Notes: a model not told the origin generated them from the sequence alone. A stretch of 64,000 nt of DNA from Aspidapion aeneum (GCA_963576565.1 OY755042.1:3400112-3464111), one strand, 5' to 3'. Positions 22,456 through 33,511 are shown, counted from the stretch's first letter. Translations and numbers: made by a program.

Positions 22456-23025
22456 TTTTCTGGTCCCACGACCCAGATAGTTTTTTAAAATTTGTTTGCT
22501 AGAAATATTAGATTTTTTCGCCTCGCCATTTTGGTTCATTGTTGCCGTGTGCGGTTTAGAAAGGAGGTTCCGTCCCCCCTTGCGTGGCTTAACGGTGGCT
22601 CCACCCACATTTCATTGCAGCCGAAATTGGCACTTCGTACGTCGTTTGTTTTGATTCAAAAATCGAAATTTGTTTAAATAATAGTTATTTGTTTAAATAA
22701 TATGTTATAGTTATTCAAAACAACAAAAGTGCTTGTGAGTTGAATGCTTTATTCTTATTTAACAGGTAAACAAACACATCTGGTAGAATTAGTATTTACC
22801 TGTAAATTATAAGTAAACGGTAGTAGGTACAATTTGTTTTCTGTGCATTTATTTTGGGAGAAAAATCGCGACCTAGGATAACAGCGGATGATAAGTTTTT
22901 GCATTTATTCGAGAAATCGATAATAAAATATATGCTGTCGGACTCTTTTGGACTGATTAAAGTCAATAGGGGTCAAGTGTTAGTTTTATTCCTTTTAAAT
23001 ATTTTTAATTTTTTAAATTAACAAT
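22456..23025 (+). promoter_or_regulatory. BEL/Pao leader with primer-binding site
   Basis: TGGTCCCACGACCCAGAT begins at 22461, five bases after the LTR. It starts with TGG, as expected for pairing to a tRNA CCA end; I cannot name the tRNA. A pyrimidine-rich acceptor-like CTTATTTAACAG ends at 22765. The leader continues to the Gag-Pol ATG at 23026. Confidence 0.6.
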
Positions 23026-26000
23026 ATGTCGTTAAAAAAGCTTGAGAATCAACGCAAAGTTTCAATATCTCGTATTACGGAAACGTATAACTTGGGAACA
23101 AAAGCTAAATCAGATAGTTCTTCCTTGCCAATTTTTAAGGCGTTTTACGAATCGTTAGATGATCACTATGAACAATTTAAAAACATTCATAATGACATCA
23201 TAGGTCTCTTGAAAGACGACGACGATGATGAGTTCGAAGTACAAGACAAAATTAGGAGAGATACGGATCTATTCTACCACCAAGCTAAAGTTCTTTTTTC
23301 GAGTTTATGTTCCGATTCAGTTCATTCAAATTTCACCCCCGCAACTTCACACTATTCACGTAGCGATGATCTGGGCCCTTTAAAGGTACCTTGCTTTAAT
23401 GGAAACGTAAAAAAGTGGCCAACCTTTTACGATGTTTATTCTTGTTTGGTTCACGAAAACTCGAATTATTCCGATATAAGGAAATTTCAACATTTGCTAA
23501 CCTTCCTTGAGGGCGAACCACTTAATATTTTAAGTTCTATAAAATTAACGGCAAGTAATTACGCAATCGCCTGGAAGGTATTAACAGATCGCTATCAAAA
23601 TAAAAGACTTTTAGCCAGTACCTACTGGAACTCAATCTACTATGCAAATTCTTTAAAGGGAAACCAGTCAGCAAAGGATCTTAGAGTCTTGGTAGATACC
23701 TTTTCCGAGAATGTTGCGGCGCTCGAAAATCTTGAATTTCCAGTAACGTCGTGGTGTTTTTGTTTATTTTCAATTTTATTATCAAAAATCGATCAAACCA
23801 CAAGAACCGCTTTCGAATTAAAGTATAGTACTACCGAGATTCCAACATATCAAAATCTAATTCAGTTTCTTATTAACCAATGCCGTGCTCTTGAAACAGT
23901 ACAGCTATCTCCCCAAAATACGCAAATGCAACCTTCGACTTCAAAACAGCAAAAACCAAATTATTCGAATTCTAGTAACCAAAAATATAATTCTTATTCA
24001 AATAATCAGTACAAATCAAGCCCGCCATCAAATTTTTTAGCGCATACGCACTCACAAGTATCAAATAAACAATCCAATACTCAATTTCGACAAAACCAAC
24101 AACCCTATAAGTGCAAATTATGCAATAATTCTTTTCATCCACTCTCGCAGTGTGGTGTTTTTATCTCCAAATCTCCTTCAGATCGTTTTACTTATGTAAA
24201 ACAACAATCGTTATGTATCAACTGTTTACGTTCAAATCATCAAGTAATCGACTGCAGTAGTACCTACAACTGCAGGGTATGTCGACATAGGCACCATAGT
24301 CTTATTCATCTATCGCAAACGACAGATTCAATCCGTCAGAATTCAAGTCAATCCTTTGTTAATTCAAGCCAAAATTCAAATCAAAATTCGAACTTAAATC
24401 AAAGTTTTAACTCAAATCAAGTGGCCGTGCCTAGCACAGGCACAAACTTATCGTATCAGAATTCAAATTCAAGTCTTAGCCAACAGAACCCTAGTTTTGT
24501 TCAACCCAGTTCAAATTCAATTCAAATCAATTCGAATCCAAATACATCTACAAATCAATACTCTTCGTTATCCACCTTGACGCCCCGGACGACAGTGCTT
24601 CTAGCGACTATAAAATTAGAGGTACTGGATAGTCGGGGTAACTACCAACCTGTCCGAGCACTTCTGGACAGCGGTAGCCAAGCTAACCTGATAAGCGAAG
24701 CTTGTCTTAACAGGTTAGGCTTGCCAAGAAACAAAATTTCGATCCCTGTTCTGGGACTAAATCAATCTTCATCGGCCACTAACGGCATTTCTACTTGCAC
24801 TATTCGAGCCCTAGGCCAACAAGAGCCTACCTTTTCTATTCAAGTCTTCGTTTTACCGAAACTCTGTTCGAATATGCCCTCAATACAGGTAGATTCATCC
24901 AATTGGAGTCATATTTCAAATCTAAAGCTTGCAGATAACCAATTTTACAACCCTGGTCCAATTGACTTACTCTTAGGTGCACAACTTTACACAGAAATCG
25001 TCCAATCAGGACGAATTCCAGGACCTCACGGCCTACCCTCCGCTTTTGAGACAGTTTTTGGTTGGGTCTTGATGGGCCAAACTCAAAGCATAAATATTTC
25101 ACCTCAAGTCAATTCGTACTTTACTTCCTGTGAGCAGTCTCTCGACTTTAATATTCGCAGATTTTGGGAACTAGAATCAATTAAGTCAAAAACGTTTCTC
25201 TCACCCGAAGAAAAAAGATGTGAAGAGATTTTCCAAAAAACTACCACTAGAGATATTTCGGGCCGATTTACTGTAAATTTGCCTTTTCGTCACATTGACC
25301 CTCCTGACCTAGGAGACACATATTCAGTGGCCTACCGTCAATTTTTGTCTCTCGAATCTCGCTTAATAAAAAATTCAAATTTCTATAGTATGTACTCGGA
25401 TTTTATGAGAGAATATCTCAAAAACGGGCACATGTCTTTAATTTCAAGATCCGAACCTAGACCTCAGTTATGTTCTTATTTACCACATCACGGAGTCCTT
25501 CGTCTTGACAAATCAACGACCAAACTCCGGGTGGTTTTTAACCCCTCGATTAAGGGTTCGAAAGGCCTAAGCATGAACGAAACTCTTTTAATAGGACCAA
25601 AATTACAAGCCGATATTTCCGAAATTCTATTAAAATTCAGATTTTATTCTATCGTATTTTTGACTGATATAAAACAGCACTTTTTACAAATTCAAATCAA
25701 TCCAATTCATCGGGACTACCAAAGGCTACTTTGGCGATTTGATCCCAATGAACCCCTGCAGGAATACAGGCTTAATACAGTGACGTTTGGTGTTAGTTCA
25801 AGTCCCTATTTAGCTATTAGAACTCTTAGAGAACTAGCCATCCTGGAGGCTAAGAATTATCCTGAAGCATCCCAGGTCCTTTTGAATAACATTTTCATGG
25901 ACGATATTTGCTGTGGAGCTAACTCTCTAGAAGGTGCTTTATCGCTTCAAAAGAATCTCATAGCGTTGCTTAAATTGGGAAAATTTGAATTAAGAAAATG

Positions 26001-28452
26001 GGCATCAAATAATCCGAAACTTCTTTCACATTTGTCGCCCGCTGATTGTCAGATCCCTGTTACCTTTGAAGACGATTCTTCAACATCGATTAAGGTGTTG
26101 GGCCTTCAGTGGCACCCTTCTACAGATACTTTTACCTATTCTTGTACCCCTTGTAAAAAACCTTGCACCAAAAGGAATATTTTATCGGCTATCGCTAAAA
26201 TTTGGGATCCTATAGGTTTCTTATCGCCTGTTTCATTTTTAGCCAAAGTGATTATGCAAAAACTTTGGTTATGCAAAACTGATTGGGATGAAATACCCCC
26301 CGATCCAATCAAAACTCTTTGGAATCAATTCAATAATCAATTAACCACTCTTTCGAATCTTTGTATACCTAGACATATTTTTTCGAATAATATTCAACGA
26401 TGTCAATTGCTAGGTTTCTGCGATGCATCCGAGCTAGGATACGCTTCTTGCGTATACGTTCGCGTCGAATTACCAAATAAAATTATCAAAACTGCTCTAG
26501 TCATGGGCAAGTCAAGGGTTGCTCCCTTACACACTATTTCAATCCCACGTTTGGAACTACTTGGAGCTACTCTATTAGCTGATTTACTCGAACTAGTTAT
26601 TCGTACCTATTCATCATTACTCGTAATCGATGAAATTCTTGCGTTCTCGGACTCACAGGTCACGCTTCATTGGGTCACATCTTCACCTCACAAGTGGAAG
26701 ACCTTTGTGGCAAACCGCGTAAGTCGTATTCAAGAAACAATCCCCGAAGTCCCATGGTATCACATTACTTCACTCGAGAACCCTGCCGACTGCGCTAGCA
26801 GAGGGTTGTCGCCCAATAACTTAATAAATCACCCTCTTTGGTTTCACGGCCCTCCATGGATTACCTTGCCCACTACGGAGTGGCAAATTCAAAGGTTTAT
26901 AAAGGAACGTTCTTTGGGAGTTCCGGACGAGGTTCTCAAAGAAGAAAAACCGGAAAATTCAGTGGTGCTGACGGCAGAAATTCAAAATCAAAACTTTTTT
27001 GATAGACTAATCGATAAAATATCCAATTTAAATACCATTCAAAAAATCATTTGTCATTTTCTAAGACTTATTCACAATCGAAAAACCTCAGTTGACCCTT
27101 TATCCGGCGTTTTTTCCGCTTTTGAACTACACAAGGCTCTACTTGTTTTAGTTAAAAGGGTCCAAGAAGAGTGTTTTTCGGATATCATTCAAAAAATTCA
27201 AAATACTCAGCTATTACCTAAGCCGTTTCGCAAACTCGCGCCCTTTTTGGACGAATTGGGTTTCCTTAGAGTGGGCGGACGCTTACGGCATTCTCAACTC
27301 TCCTTTGAGGCAAAACATCCCTTATTATTGCCGAAATCTCATAGATTAACCCAATTGATCATTATTCAAACTCATAACGAAAATTTACATCCCGGAATAA
27401 ACACAGTCCAATACTTAATTCGTCAAAAGTTTTGGATTATGTCATCACGTCGAGCTATTCAGAGGGTTTTATTGAAATGTATTCCCTGCTTTCGCTTAAA
27501 ACCAAAACCTTACACTCCGTACATGTCGGATTTACCTTCTTTTAGAACGTCACAATTAAAATGTTTTTCACACGTTTGCTTAGACTATGCAGGCCCAATC
27601 AAAACCTTTGTAGGTCAGAGACGTCGTGGAGCACAAGTTGGTAAATCATATATCGCAGTCTTTGTCGATACTTCTGTCAAGGCAATCCATATCGAGCTTG
27701 TTTCGGATTTAACCACAGAGGCGTGCATCGCTGCTTTACGACGCTTTGTCGCTAGACGTGGCACTTGTGTCCAAATCACAAGTGATAGAGGCTCAAACTT
27801 TGTTGGGGCTATTAAGGAGCTCCATAATCTTTCGAAATTAGCTTCTGAGAGCTTAAAAATCAAATGGTGTCTTAATAGTCCGGGAGCCCCCCACCTAAAT
27901 GGTCTAGCAGAAGCAGGAGTCAAATCTATAAAAACACATTTGTATCGGGTCATCGGTGACCAGATACTAACCTTCGAAGAGCTCTATACTCTCCTCGCCC
28001 AAATAGAGGCATTACTCAATTCTCGACCCCTTTGTGAGCAAAGCTCTGACCCAAACGATCTTACGTCTTTGACTCCGGGTCATTTCCTCACAATGGAACC
28101 CCTTAATTCGTGTCCTGATCCTGACCTTTCTACCCTTAAAGTTAATACCCTTAAGCGTTGGCAACTTATCCAACGAATTCATGCCGATTTCTGGAAGCGT
28201 TGGAAACTCGAGTACTTAAATACTTTACAACAGCGTTCTAAGTGGTCGGACCCTTCGGCTGAAATCAAGCTAGATACGCTTGTATTAATTAAGGATGAAA
28301 CTAGGCCGCCATTATACTGGTTGCTGGGTAGAATAGTATCTGTACATCCTGGTCGGGATAATCACATTCGAGTTGCTACTGTTAAAACACAACACGGACT
28401 TTTCACTCGTCCCGTGGTCAAGTTGTGCCCACTACCTTTAGATGCGCACTAA
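23026..28452 (+). CDS. gag-pol: BEL/Pao Gag-Pol polyprotein, 1808 residues
   Basis: One uninterrupted frame. Residues 1-110 form a basic to acidic leader with a DDDDDEFEVQDK run. About 117-300 is the BEL Gag domain (DUF1759 type, LKVPCFNGNVKKW). 300-360 and 435-530 are Asn/Gln/Ser-rich linkers. Cys/His zinc-binding clusters lie at about 363-429. The aspartic protease has DSG at 548-550. Reverse transcriptase has Asp881 and FMDD at 957-960, followed by the Pao A17-type region. RNase H has Asp1133, Glu1177, Asp1209 and Asp1255. The integrase zinc domain is His1450, His1455, Cys1485, Cys1488; the core is Asp1520, Asp1587, Glu1629. The C-terminal ~100 residues match the DUF5641-type domain of BEL integrases. 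All catalytic residues are present. Length and order are those of a full BEL/Pao polyprotein without Env. The product should form virus-like particles and carry out reverse transcription and integration. Confidence 0.95.
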   Translation: MSLKKLENQRKVSISRITETYNLGTKAKSDSSSLPIFKAFYESLDDHYEQFKNIHNDIIGLLKDDDDDEFEVQDKIRRDTDLFYHQAKVLFSSLCSDSVHSNFTPATSHYSRSDDLGPLKVPCFNGNVKKWPTFYDVYSCLVHENSNYSDIRKFQHLLTFLEGEPLNILSSIKLTASNYAIAWKVLTDRYQNKRLLASTYWNSIYYANSLKGNQSAKDLRVLVDTFSENVAALENLEFPVTSWCFCLFSILLSKIDQTTRTAFELKYSTTEIPTYQNLIQFLINQCRALETVQLSPQNTQMQPSTSKQQKPNYSNSSNQKYNSYSNNQYKSSPPSNFLAHTHSQVSNKQSNTQFRQNQQPYKCKLCNNSFHPLSQCGVFISKSPSDRFTYVKQQSLCINCLRSNHQVIDCSSTYNCRVCRHRHHSLIHLSQTTDSIRQNSSQSFVNSSQNSNQNSNLNQSFNSNQVAVPSTGTNLSYQNSNSSLSQQNPSFVQPSSNSIQINSNPNTSTNQYSSLSTLTPRTTVLLATIKLEVLDSRGNYQPVRALLDSGSQANLISEACLNRLGLPRNKISIPVLGLNQSSSATNGISTCTIRALGQQEPTFSIQVFVLPKLCSNMPSIQVDSSNWSHISNLKLADNQFYNPGPIDLLLGAQLYTEIVQSGRIPGPHGLPSAFETVFGWVLMGQTQSINISPQVNSYFTSCEQSLDFNIRRFWELESIKSKTFLSPEEKRCEEIFQKTTTRDISGRFTVNLPFRHIDPPDLGDTYSVAYRQFLSLESRLIKNSNFYSMYSDFMREYLKNGHMSLISRSEPRPQLCSYLPHHGVLRLDKSTTKLRVVFNPSIKGSKGLSMNETLLIGPKLQADISEILLKFRFYSIVFLTDIKQHFLQIQINPIHRDYQRLLWRFDPNEPLQEYRLNTVTFGVSSSPYLAIRTLRELAILEAKNYPEASQVLLNNIFMDDICCGANSLEGALSLQKNLIALLKLGKFELRKWASNNPKLLSHLSPADCQIPVTFEDDSSTSIKVLGLQWHPSTDTFTYSCTPCKKPCTKRNILSAIAKIWDPIGFLSPVSFLAKVIMQKLWLCKTDWDEIPPDPIKTLWNQFNNQLTTLSNLCIPRHIFSNNIQRCQLLGFCDASELGYASCVYVRVELPNKIIKTALVMGKSRVAPLHTISIPRLELLGATLLADLLELVIRTYSSLLVIDEILAFSDSQVTLHWVTSSPHKWKTFVANRVSRIQETIPEVPWYHITSLENPADCASRGLSPNNLINHPLWFHGPPWITLPTTEWQIQRFIKERSLGVPDEVLKEEKPENSVVLTAEIQNQNFFDRLIDKISNLNTIQKIICHFLRLIHNRKTSVDPLSGVFSAFELHKALLVLVKRVQEECFSDIIQKIQNTQLLPKPFRKLAPFLDELGFLRVGGRLRHSQLSFEAKHPLLLPKSHRLTQLIIIQTHNENLHPGINTVQYLIRQKFWIMSSRRAIQRVLLKCIPCFRLKPKPYTPYMSDLPSFRTSQLKCFSHVCLDYAGPIKTFVGQRRRGAQVGKSYIAVFVDTSVKAIHIELVSDLTTEACIAALRRFVARRGTCVQITSDRGSNFVGAIKELHNLSKLASESLKIKWCLNSPGAPHLNGLAEAGVKSIKTHLYRVIGDQILTFEELYTLLAQIEALLNSRPLCEQSSDPNDLTSLTPGHFLTMEPLNSCPDPDLSTLKVNTLKRWQLIQRIHADFWKRWKLEYLNTLQQRSKWSDPSAEIKLDTLVLIKDETRPPLYWLLGRIVSVHPGRDNHIRVATVKTQHGLFTRPVVKLCPLPLDAH

Positions 28453-28649
28453 ACTCCCAAGCAACTTCTTTTGTTTCGTGTGTCGTTATCTAGAATATAT
28501 ATATGTTTTTTTTTTCATTTTTTTTTTCTTTTTGATCTATAAACCTAAAACGGATTTTAATAACCTACCCTTTAAGGTTTGAATTAACTTATATTTTTTT
28601 TTATATATAGCCATTTGTTTATTCAATTAATCTCAATGTAAAACTTCGT

Positions 28650-28666
28650 TTTAAGTGGGCGGAAAA
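28650..28666 (+). promoter_or_regulatory. Polypurine tract of BEL/Pao element
   Basis: AAGTGGGCGGAAAA directly abuts the TG of the 3' LTR, the expected position of the plus-strand primer. It is interrupted by two pyrimidines. Confidence 0.6.
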
Positions 28667-29149
28667 TGTTCGTGCAACTTTAATTTTAAATTCAAATTTC
28701 GCGCCAAATTCCCGTATTCGGAAAACCCACACAATTTCAATTTGATTGGCACAAGCAAAACGCCAGCGCCATCTACGGAAAAATGAATCTGCGCAAAGAG
28801 GCGTAACCAAAAAGGAATTCGTCTGTCGTATTCTGTCGAGATCACCACGCAGCATGGTGATAAATTCTATTAACCAAAAAATCCAATAACATTCTTAGAA
28901 AATCAAACTAAACCATTACACAAACAAGTGATTCTAGTGTGGAGCGACTGCAACGACTGGGCCAGCGAGAGGAGCTCCTCTGGACGACGGAAACAGCTGA
29001 AAAGGTGAGTGCCAATCCTCTATATTGTCTTTGTGTGGCTCGGAAAAATTGATATTTTTACATCGTCCTTTTAAGGATTTTTGCACCCAGATTTTATAAA
29101 ACGGCCAGCGCATACAGTCCCGCAGCTCTCAACCCTCAAAACGTCAACA
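28667..29149 (+). repeat. 3' LTR of BEL/Pao element
   Basis: Same 483 bp as the 5' LTR. It is followed by the second CGTGG copy at 29150-29154. Confidence 0.95.
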
Positions 29150-29459
29150 CGTGGTATTTACATTTTACCCATATTTGTTTAAATAGATACAGGGTGTTAT
29201 TAGAGTATGTCGCCAAACTTCAGAAGATTATTTCTTGAGTGAATATAATAAAAAATACTCTGCCAATCTATGGGCACCTAAGCTCACACTAGGTACTATA
29301 GTTATAGTGTACGTGTGAGCTTATATAACTAAAAACTTAAATATATTTTATTGAACTCCAGACTCAATTACCGTTCGTTTGATACCACACAAGCCATGTT
29401 TTGACTTAAACTTTAATTTTTCAAATCTACCCCCACCTTTTTTTTTAAACTAAAATGTA

Positions 29460-29644
29460 CAGTCGAACCTCTCTAACTCGAACCTCTATAACTCGAACCC
29501 CTCTATAACTCGAACCTTTTAAGCGGTCCCTGCACTTTTTACATGTATTTTAACCTATGTAACTCGAGTTTCTATAACTCGAACTCTCCATAACTCGAAC
29601 TGTTTTGGTTGTCCCTTCAGGTTCGAGTTATAGAGGTTCGACTG
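29460..29644. mobile_element. pogo/Tigger-like MITE, 185 bp
   Basis: The ends CAGTCGAACCTCTCTAACTC and GAGTTATAGAGGTTCGACTG are inverted repeats with TA on both sides (29458-29459 and 29645-29646), as for pogo-type elements. The interior consists of repeated CTATAACTCGAAC motifs. The uninterrupted site is visible in the sister repeat at about 41243 (AAAATGTATTTTGTTTAACT), which confirms the borders. Confidence 0.85.
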
Positions 29645-29997
29645 TATTTTGTTTAACTCCAGACTCAATTACCTTTCGTTTGATATAACACACGCCATAT
29701 TTTCACACAAACACTAATTTTTTTAATTTACCCCCACCCTTTTTTTTAAAGTAAAATGTATTTTATTTAACTCCAGACGCAATTACCTTTCGTTTGATAT
29801 CACACACGCCATATTTTTACATAAACTCTAATTTTTGAAATATACCCCCACCCTTTTATTTGGCTTGTGTTTGGTGGATTTTGTTCATTTTTAAATGGGA
29901 CCATCTCGACCCAAAACCCAGCGTAGGTACCAAATTTCATTAAAATCGGGCAAGCGGTTTTTGACTTATGCGCGTTGGTCGTTACAGACAGACAGAC

Positions 29998-30023
29998 ATA
30001 CAGACAGACAGACAGACAGACAG
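29998..30023. repeat. (GACA)n microsatellite
   Basis: Runs of CAGACAGACAGACAGA follow the conserved CGGTTTTTGACTTATGCGCG block. The same order recurs at 41595-41620 and, inverted and decayed, at about 31013-31046. Confidence 0.8.
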
Positions 30024-31467
30024 ACGGCGAAACAAAAAAGTTTCAAAATCATCTGAAACGCAAAGATATATAAAAATTTTTGAAATCGGAGCAACTTTTT
30101 TTTCTCGAAAAAATTAGGATCACTATAGCTCACACTACTATAGTATAGTAGTAGTGTGAGCTAAAATCTTTGTATAAATAAGAGTCCGAAAATGCAGGTT
30201 GTTAAAATTTTAATTTTTTGCTTGTTTTTTCTTTATAACTCTCGTGCAGTTTTTGAAATGTTTAGCTCAAATCTGGAACGTGTATTTAGCTACAAGGCAT
30301 ACATCATTAAGCATGCCAAATATTAGGAAAAAACTGCAAGGTGATATTTTTTCCGGGGTCATCCCTCTTTTGCCCCAGAACTTTTTTGCAGTAAGTCACC
30401 TGGCAGATTTATATAAAATAAATGAATGAATTCCTTCTTTTATTAGGAAACTTTTTGATCCCTAGCAATTTTTTGTATCTGTAAAAGTTTCTGAAAAAAG
30501 ACAACAAAAGATAATTTTTATCTTCGATTGCTATATAAAATTAAAATAATGAATGCAGTGACTATTTTAAATTTCAATGATATTTAGCAGGGTACAAATT
30601 TCCTTTTAATTTTCTCGAAAACGGTTAAAGATACAAAGAATTTCGGGAAATCAAAAAGTTTCTGAATAAAACAAAGAATCCATCTGCAAAAGAGTTAAGG
30701 GGAAAAACGAGGCATGACGCCAGAAAAAATATCACCCTGTAGTTTTTTCCTGATATTTGGCATGCTCAATGATGTAGGCAGTGTAGCTAAATAAACGTCT
30801 GAAATTTGAGCCAAATATCCCAAAAACTGCACGAACTAAACACACAAAAAATTGAAAATTTGACACCCCGTATCTCGAAAACCAAGGCTTTGCGGAACCA
30901 TATTTATTTAAAGTTTTAGCCTACACTACTACTATACTATAGTAGTGTGAAAAAAGTTTTTAATATTTTTGCGTTTCAGATGATTTTGAAACTTTTTTCT
31001 CGCGCTGGCGCCGTCTGTCTGTCTGTATGTCTGTATATCTATCTGTAACGACCAACGCGCATAACCCAAAAACCGCTTGCCCAATTTTATTGAAATTTGG
31101 TACGTAGACCGAACACAAGCCAAAAATTAGAGTTTAAGTTAAAATATGGCGTGGATGATATCAAACGGAAGGTAATTGAGTCTGGAGTTAAACAAAATAC
31201 ATTTCATTTTGTTTTAAAGGTGGGGTAAGATTTCAAAAATTAGAGTTTAAGTCAAAACATGGCTTGTGTGGTATCAAACGAAAGGTAATTGAGTCTGAAG
31301 TTGAATAAAATATATTTCAGTTTTTAGTTATATTAGCTCACAAGTTAAGTCACTATAGTATCTGGTGTGAGCTTAGGTGCCCATATATTGGAAGAGTACT
31401 TTTCTTAAAATTACTAAAAAAATCATCCTCTGAAATTTGACGTCAAACTTTATTAACACCCTGTATC

Positions 31468-31904
31468 ACGTGTCGTATATGGTTCAAATAAACAAATGGG
31501 ACATAAAACAGCAAACAAAATAATTAAGCGTTTCATGAATCATTTTTAATATTTGGAAATCTTCCAGATAAGTCAAACACTTATAATTAAGTTTGGATCA
31601 TAAAACAGTTCATAAAATATTTTTGGTAAAACCTACGATATTTTGTCAAATTTTTCTGCATTTTAAAATTTAACACCCGTAAAATCTCCTGCAGGCCAAT
31701 CAATATATAAATTTGAGGTTGCAAAAGGTCCGAAAGTTTTGAAACTTGGCACGATTATAGGGTTTATAAGATTCCCTAATACTCCAGTGTGTCTGCGACC
31801 TCTAGCGATGGCCGCTCGCGCCGCCATCTTGGGAAAATGACGCCCGAATTGAGTTTCTCCAAAACAACTTGATTTCTGTTGGTTGTAGAAAAAGAAGTTT
31901 AATT
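31468..31904. other. Spacer, no gene
   Basis: The 97-codon minus ORF at 31663-31956 has no domain and runs into the neighbouring TIR. Confidence 0.4.
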
Positions 31905-32858
31905 CAAATAAATTGGTAAAAAAAATTTTTAAGTCACAAGCTTTTATAAAATGCACTAAAAATTAAAAAATAATTTTCTAACATTCTAATATTATCATAA
32001 TAATAAAAGCGATGGCCGACTGATGGAAATTTCGACGATGTTAGCACGATGAGATATCCGTATCAATTAAATATCACTATTTGCAAGAATCAATCTAGCA
32101 GAAAAATGCAGAGGTACCAAACCCACTCAATCCGACTCAAGATACCCCAGCATTTCTCTGACATAGGTATGGCAATGGCATAACATTGCGGCACATCAAA
32201 CATATCTTTGATGACCTGCTATGTTGAATAGTTATTTAAACAACAAGGTTTGAAAACTCCCTCGACTTGTAGACCTCGCCTTCGGCTCGGTCTACCAAAC
32301 TGTCTCGATCGTGTGCAAAGAGGTTTTCAAACGAGTTTTTTACAATATTTTTTATACGACTGCTAATAAAGAAAGAAAAATCAAATTTTAATTTAACTTG
32401 TTTTTATTTCCGACATTTTTACAACAAAACTTTAAAAATTCAACAATTTTTTGACGTATCTAATCAACAAAACATACGAGCAGTGACGGTTGCTACGGAA
32501 CTAAGCCAACTTATATTGATGGGTGACAACAACAAAAATCACAATGACGGGAGACCCGTATGCAGAAATGACATAGGCGTGTGCAAAAATGACATAAGCG
32601 TATGCAAAACGTTTTGCACACAGCGTGCGCAAAATGCCATTTTCAGATCGTGTTCTCCGTGCGCAAAACCCCCTTTTACAAGACAGTATAAAAAATTCTT
32701 TAAGTGTTTAGATCACAAATTTAGATTAACTTATGCTTTGATTTGCGGCCATCGCTTTTATTATTATCATAATATTAGAATGTTAGAAAATTATTTTTTA
32801 ATTTTTAGTGCATTTTATAAAAGCTTGTGACTTAAAAAAAATTTTTACCAATTTATTT
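31905..32858. mobile_element. TIR element, 0.95 kb, about 112-bp TIRs
   Basis: 31905-32016 and 32745-32858 are near-perfect inverted copies (AAATTGGTAAAA... through AGTCACAAGCTTTTATAAAA to GCGATGGCCG). The internal 730 bp includes CTCGCCTTCGGCTCGGTCTA (32275-32294). Its 115-codon ORF (32483-32830) ends inside the TIR and shows no transposase signature. Non-autonomous, family unknown. Confidence 0.7.
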
Positions 32859-32964
32859 TCTACTTTTTAGTCTCAGCTATCTACTCTATTAAATGAAAAT
32901 ATTTGTTTAATAACAGAACAGAAGAGTTTATTCTAGATTATAATGAAATCGCTGATCGTGAGTT

Positions 32965-33500
32965 GTTTGGAAACTCATTTTTCTATTGGGGGAAGGAGAG
33001 GGTGGAGGTAGAGGTAGAAATATATTTTTTGTTTGGGCTGTATTGCCATCGGACCTTTATGCATATACCAAATTTTATAAAAGTCATTTGAAGTGAAGTA
33101 TGTCAAAAACGCATTTTTTTATGGAAGGGGGTGGGGGGTAGGGGTGGGAGGACATTTTTTCATTATTGTTATATCGTCATCGGACCACTATATGTATACC
33201 AAATTTCATCCAAATCGGATAATGGGAAGTGTGTCAAAAACGCATTTTTCTATAGATGGGGGTGGGGTAGGAGTGGTAGGATTTTTTTTTCAATGTTGTA
33301 TTGTCATCGGACCACTATATGTATACCAAATTTCATCCAAATCGGATAATGGGAAGGGTGTCAAATACGCATTTTCTATGGAAGGGGGTGGGGGTAGGGG
33401 TGGGAGGTTATTTTTTTTCTTAATGTTGTATTGTCATGGGACCACTATGTGTGTACCAAATTTCATCCAAATCGGATAATGGGAAGTGTGTCAAAAACGC
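32965..33500. repeat. Minisatellite, ~129-bp period, about 4 copies
   Basis: TGTCAAAAACGCA recurs at 33101, 33232, 33359 (one change) and 33489. Each is followed by a G-rich GGGGGTGGGG block, then ATTGTCATCGGACCACTATA and TTTCATCCAAATCGGATAA. The open frames over it are repeat artefacts. Confidence 0.8.
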
Positions 33501-33511
33501 TTTACAAGATT

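Larger units (their letters stand above)
21973..29149 (+). mobile_element. Complete BEL/Pao LTR retrotransposon
   Basis: The 7177-bp element is bounded by identical 483-bp LTRs that begin TG and end CA. A perfect 5-bp target duplication CGTGG (21968-21972 and 29150-29154) flanks it; five bases is the usual size for BEL/Pao. Order: LTR, primer-binding region, about 0.5-kb leader, a single Gag-Pol ORF, about 225-bp tail with a purine-rich tract, LTR. No envelope ORF is present. Identical LTRs and an intact ORF point to a very recent insertion that may still be mobile. Confidence 0.95.
29186..31467. mobile_element. Giant palindromic repeat element, 2.28 kb
   Basis: GATACAGGGTGTTA at 29186 is mirrored by AACACCCTGTATC ending at 31467. 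Matching blocks follow in mirror order through almost the whole length: TACTCTGCCAATCTATGGGC, the GCTCACAC hairpin boxes (about 29281, 30127, 30913 and 31355), and tandem ~115-bp subrepeats around ACTCCAGACTCAATTACC. Next come a (GACA)n tract and the CATACATCATTAAGCATGCC block. The centre is near 30580. The arms are diverged by an estimated 10-20%. No transposase is visible; the 61-97-codon ORFs inside are unsupported. The half-unit recurs at 41045-41756 and 63655-64000. Confidence 0.75.

Noticed and set aside
27615..27953. 112-codon minus ORF inside the integrase region
   Set aside because: Shadow of the conserved Gag-Pol frame.
33093..33479. 128- and 72-codon repetitive ORFs
   Set aside because: They are the frame image of a ~129-bp minisatellite.
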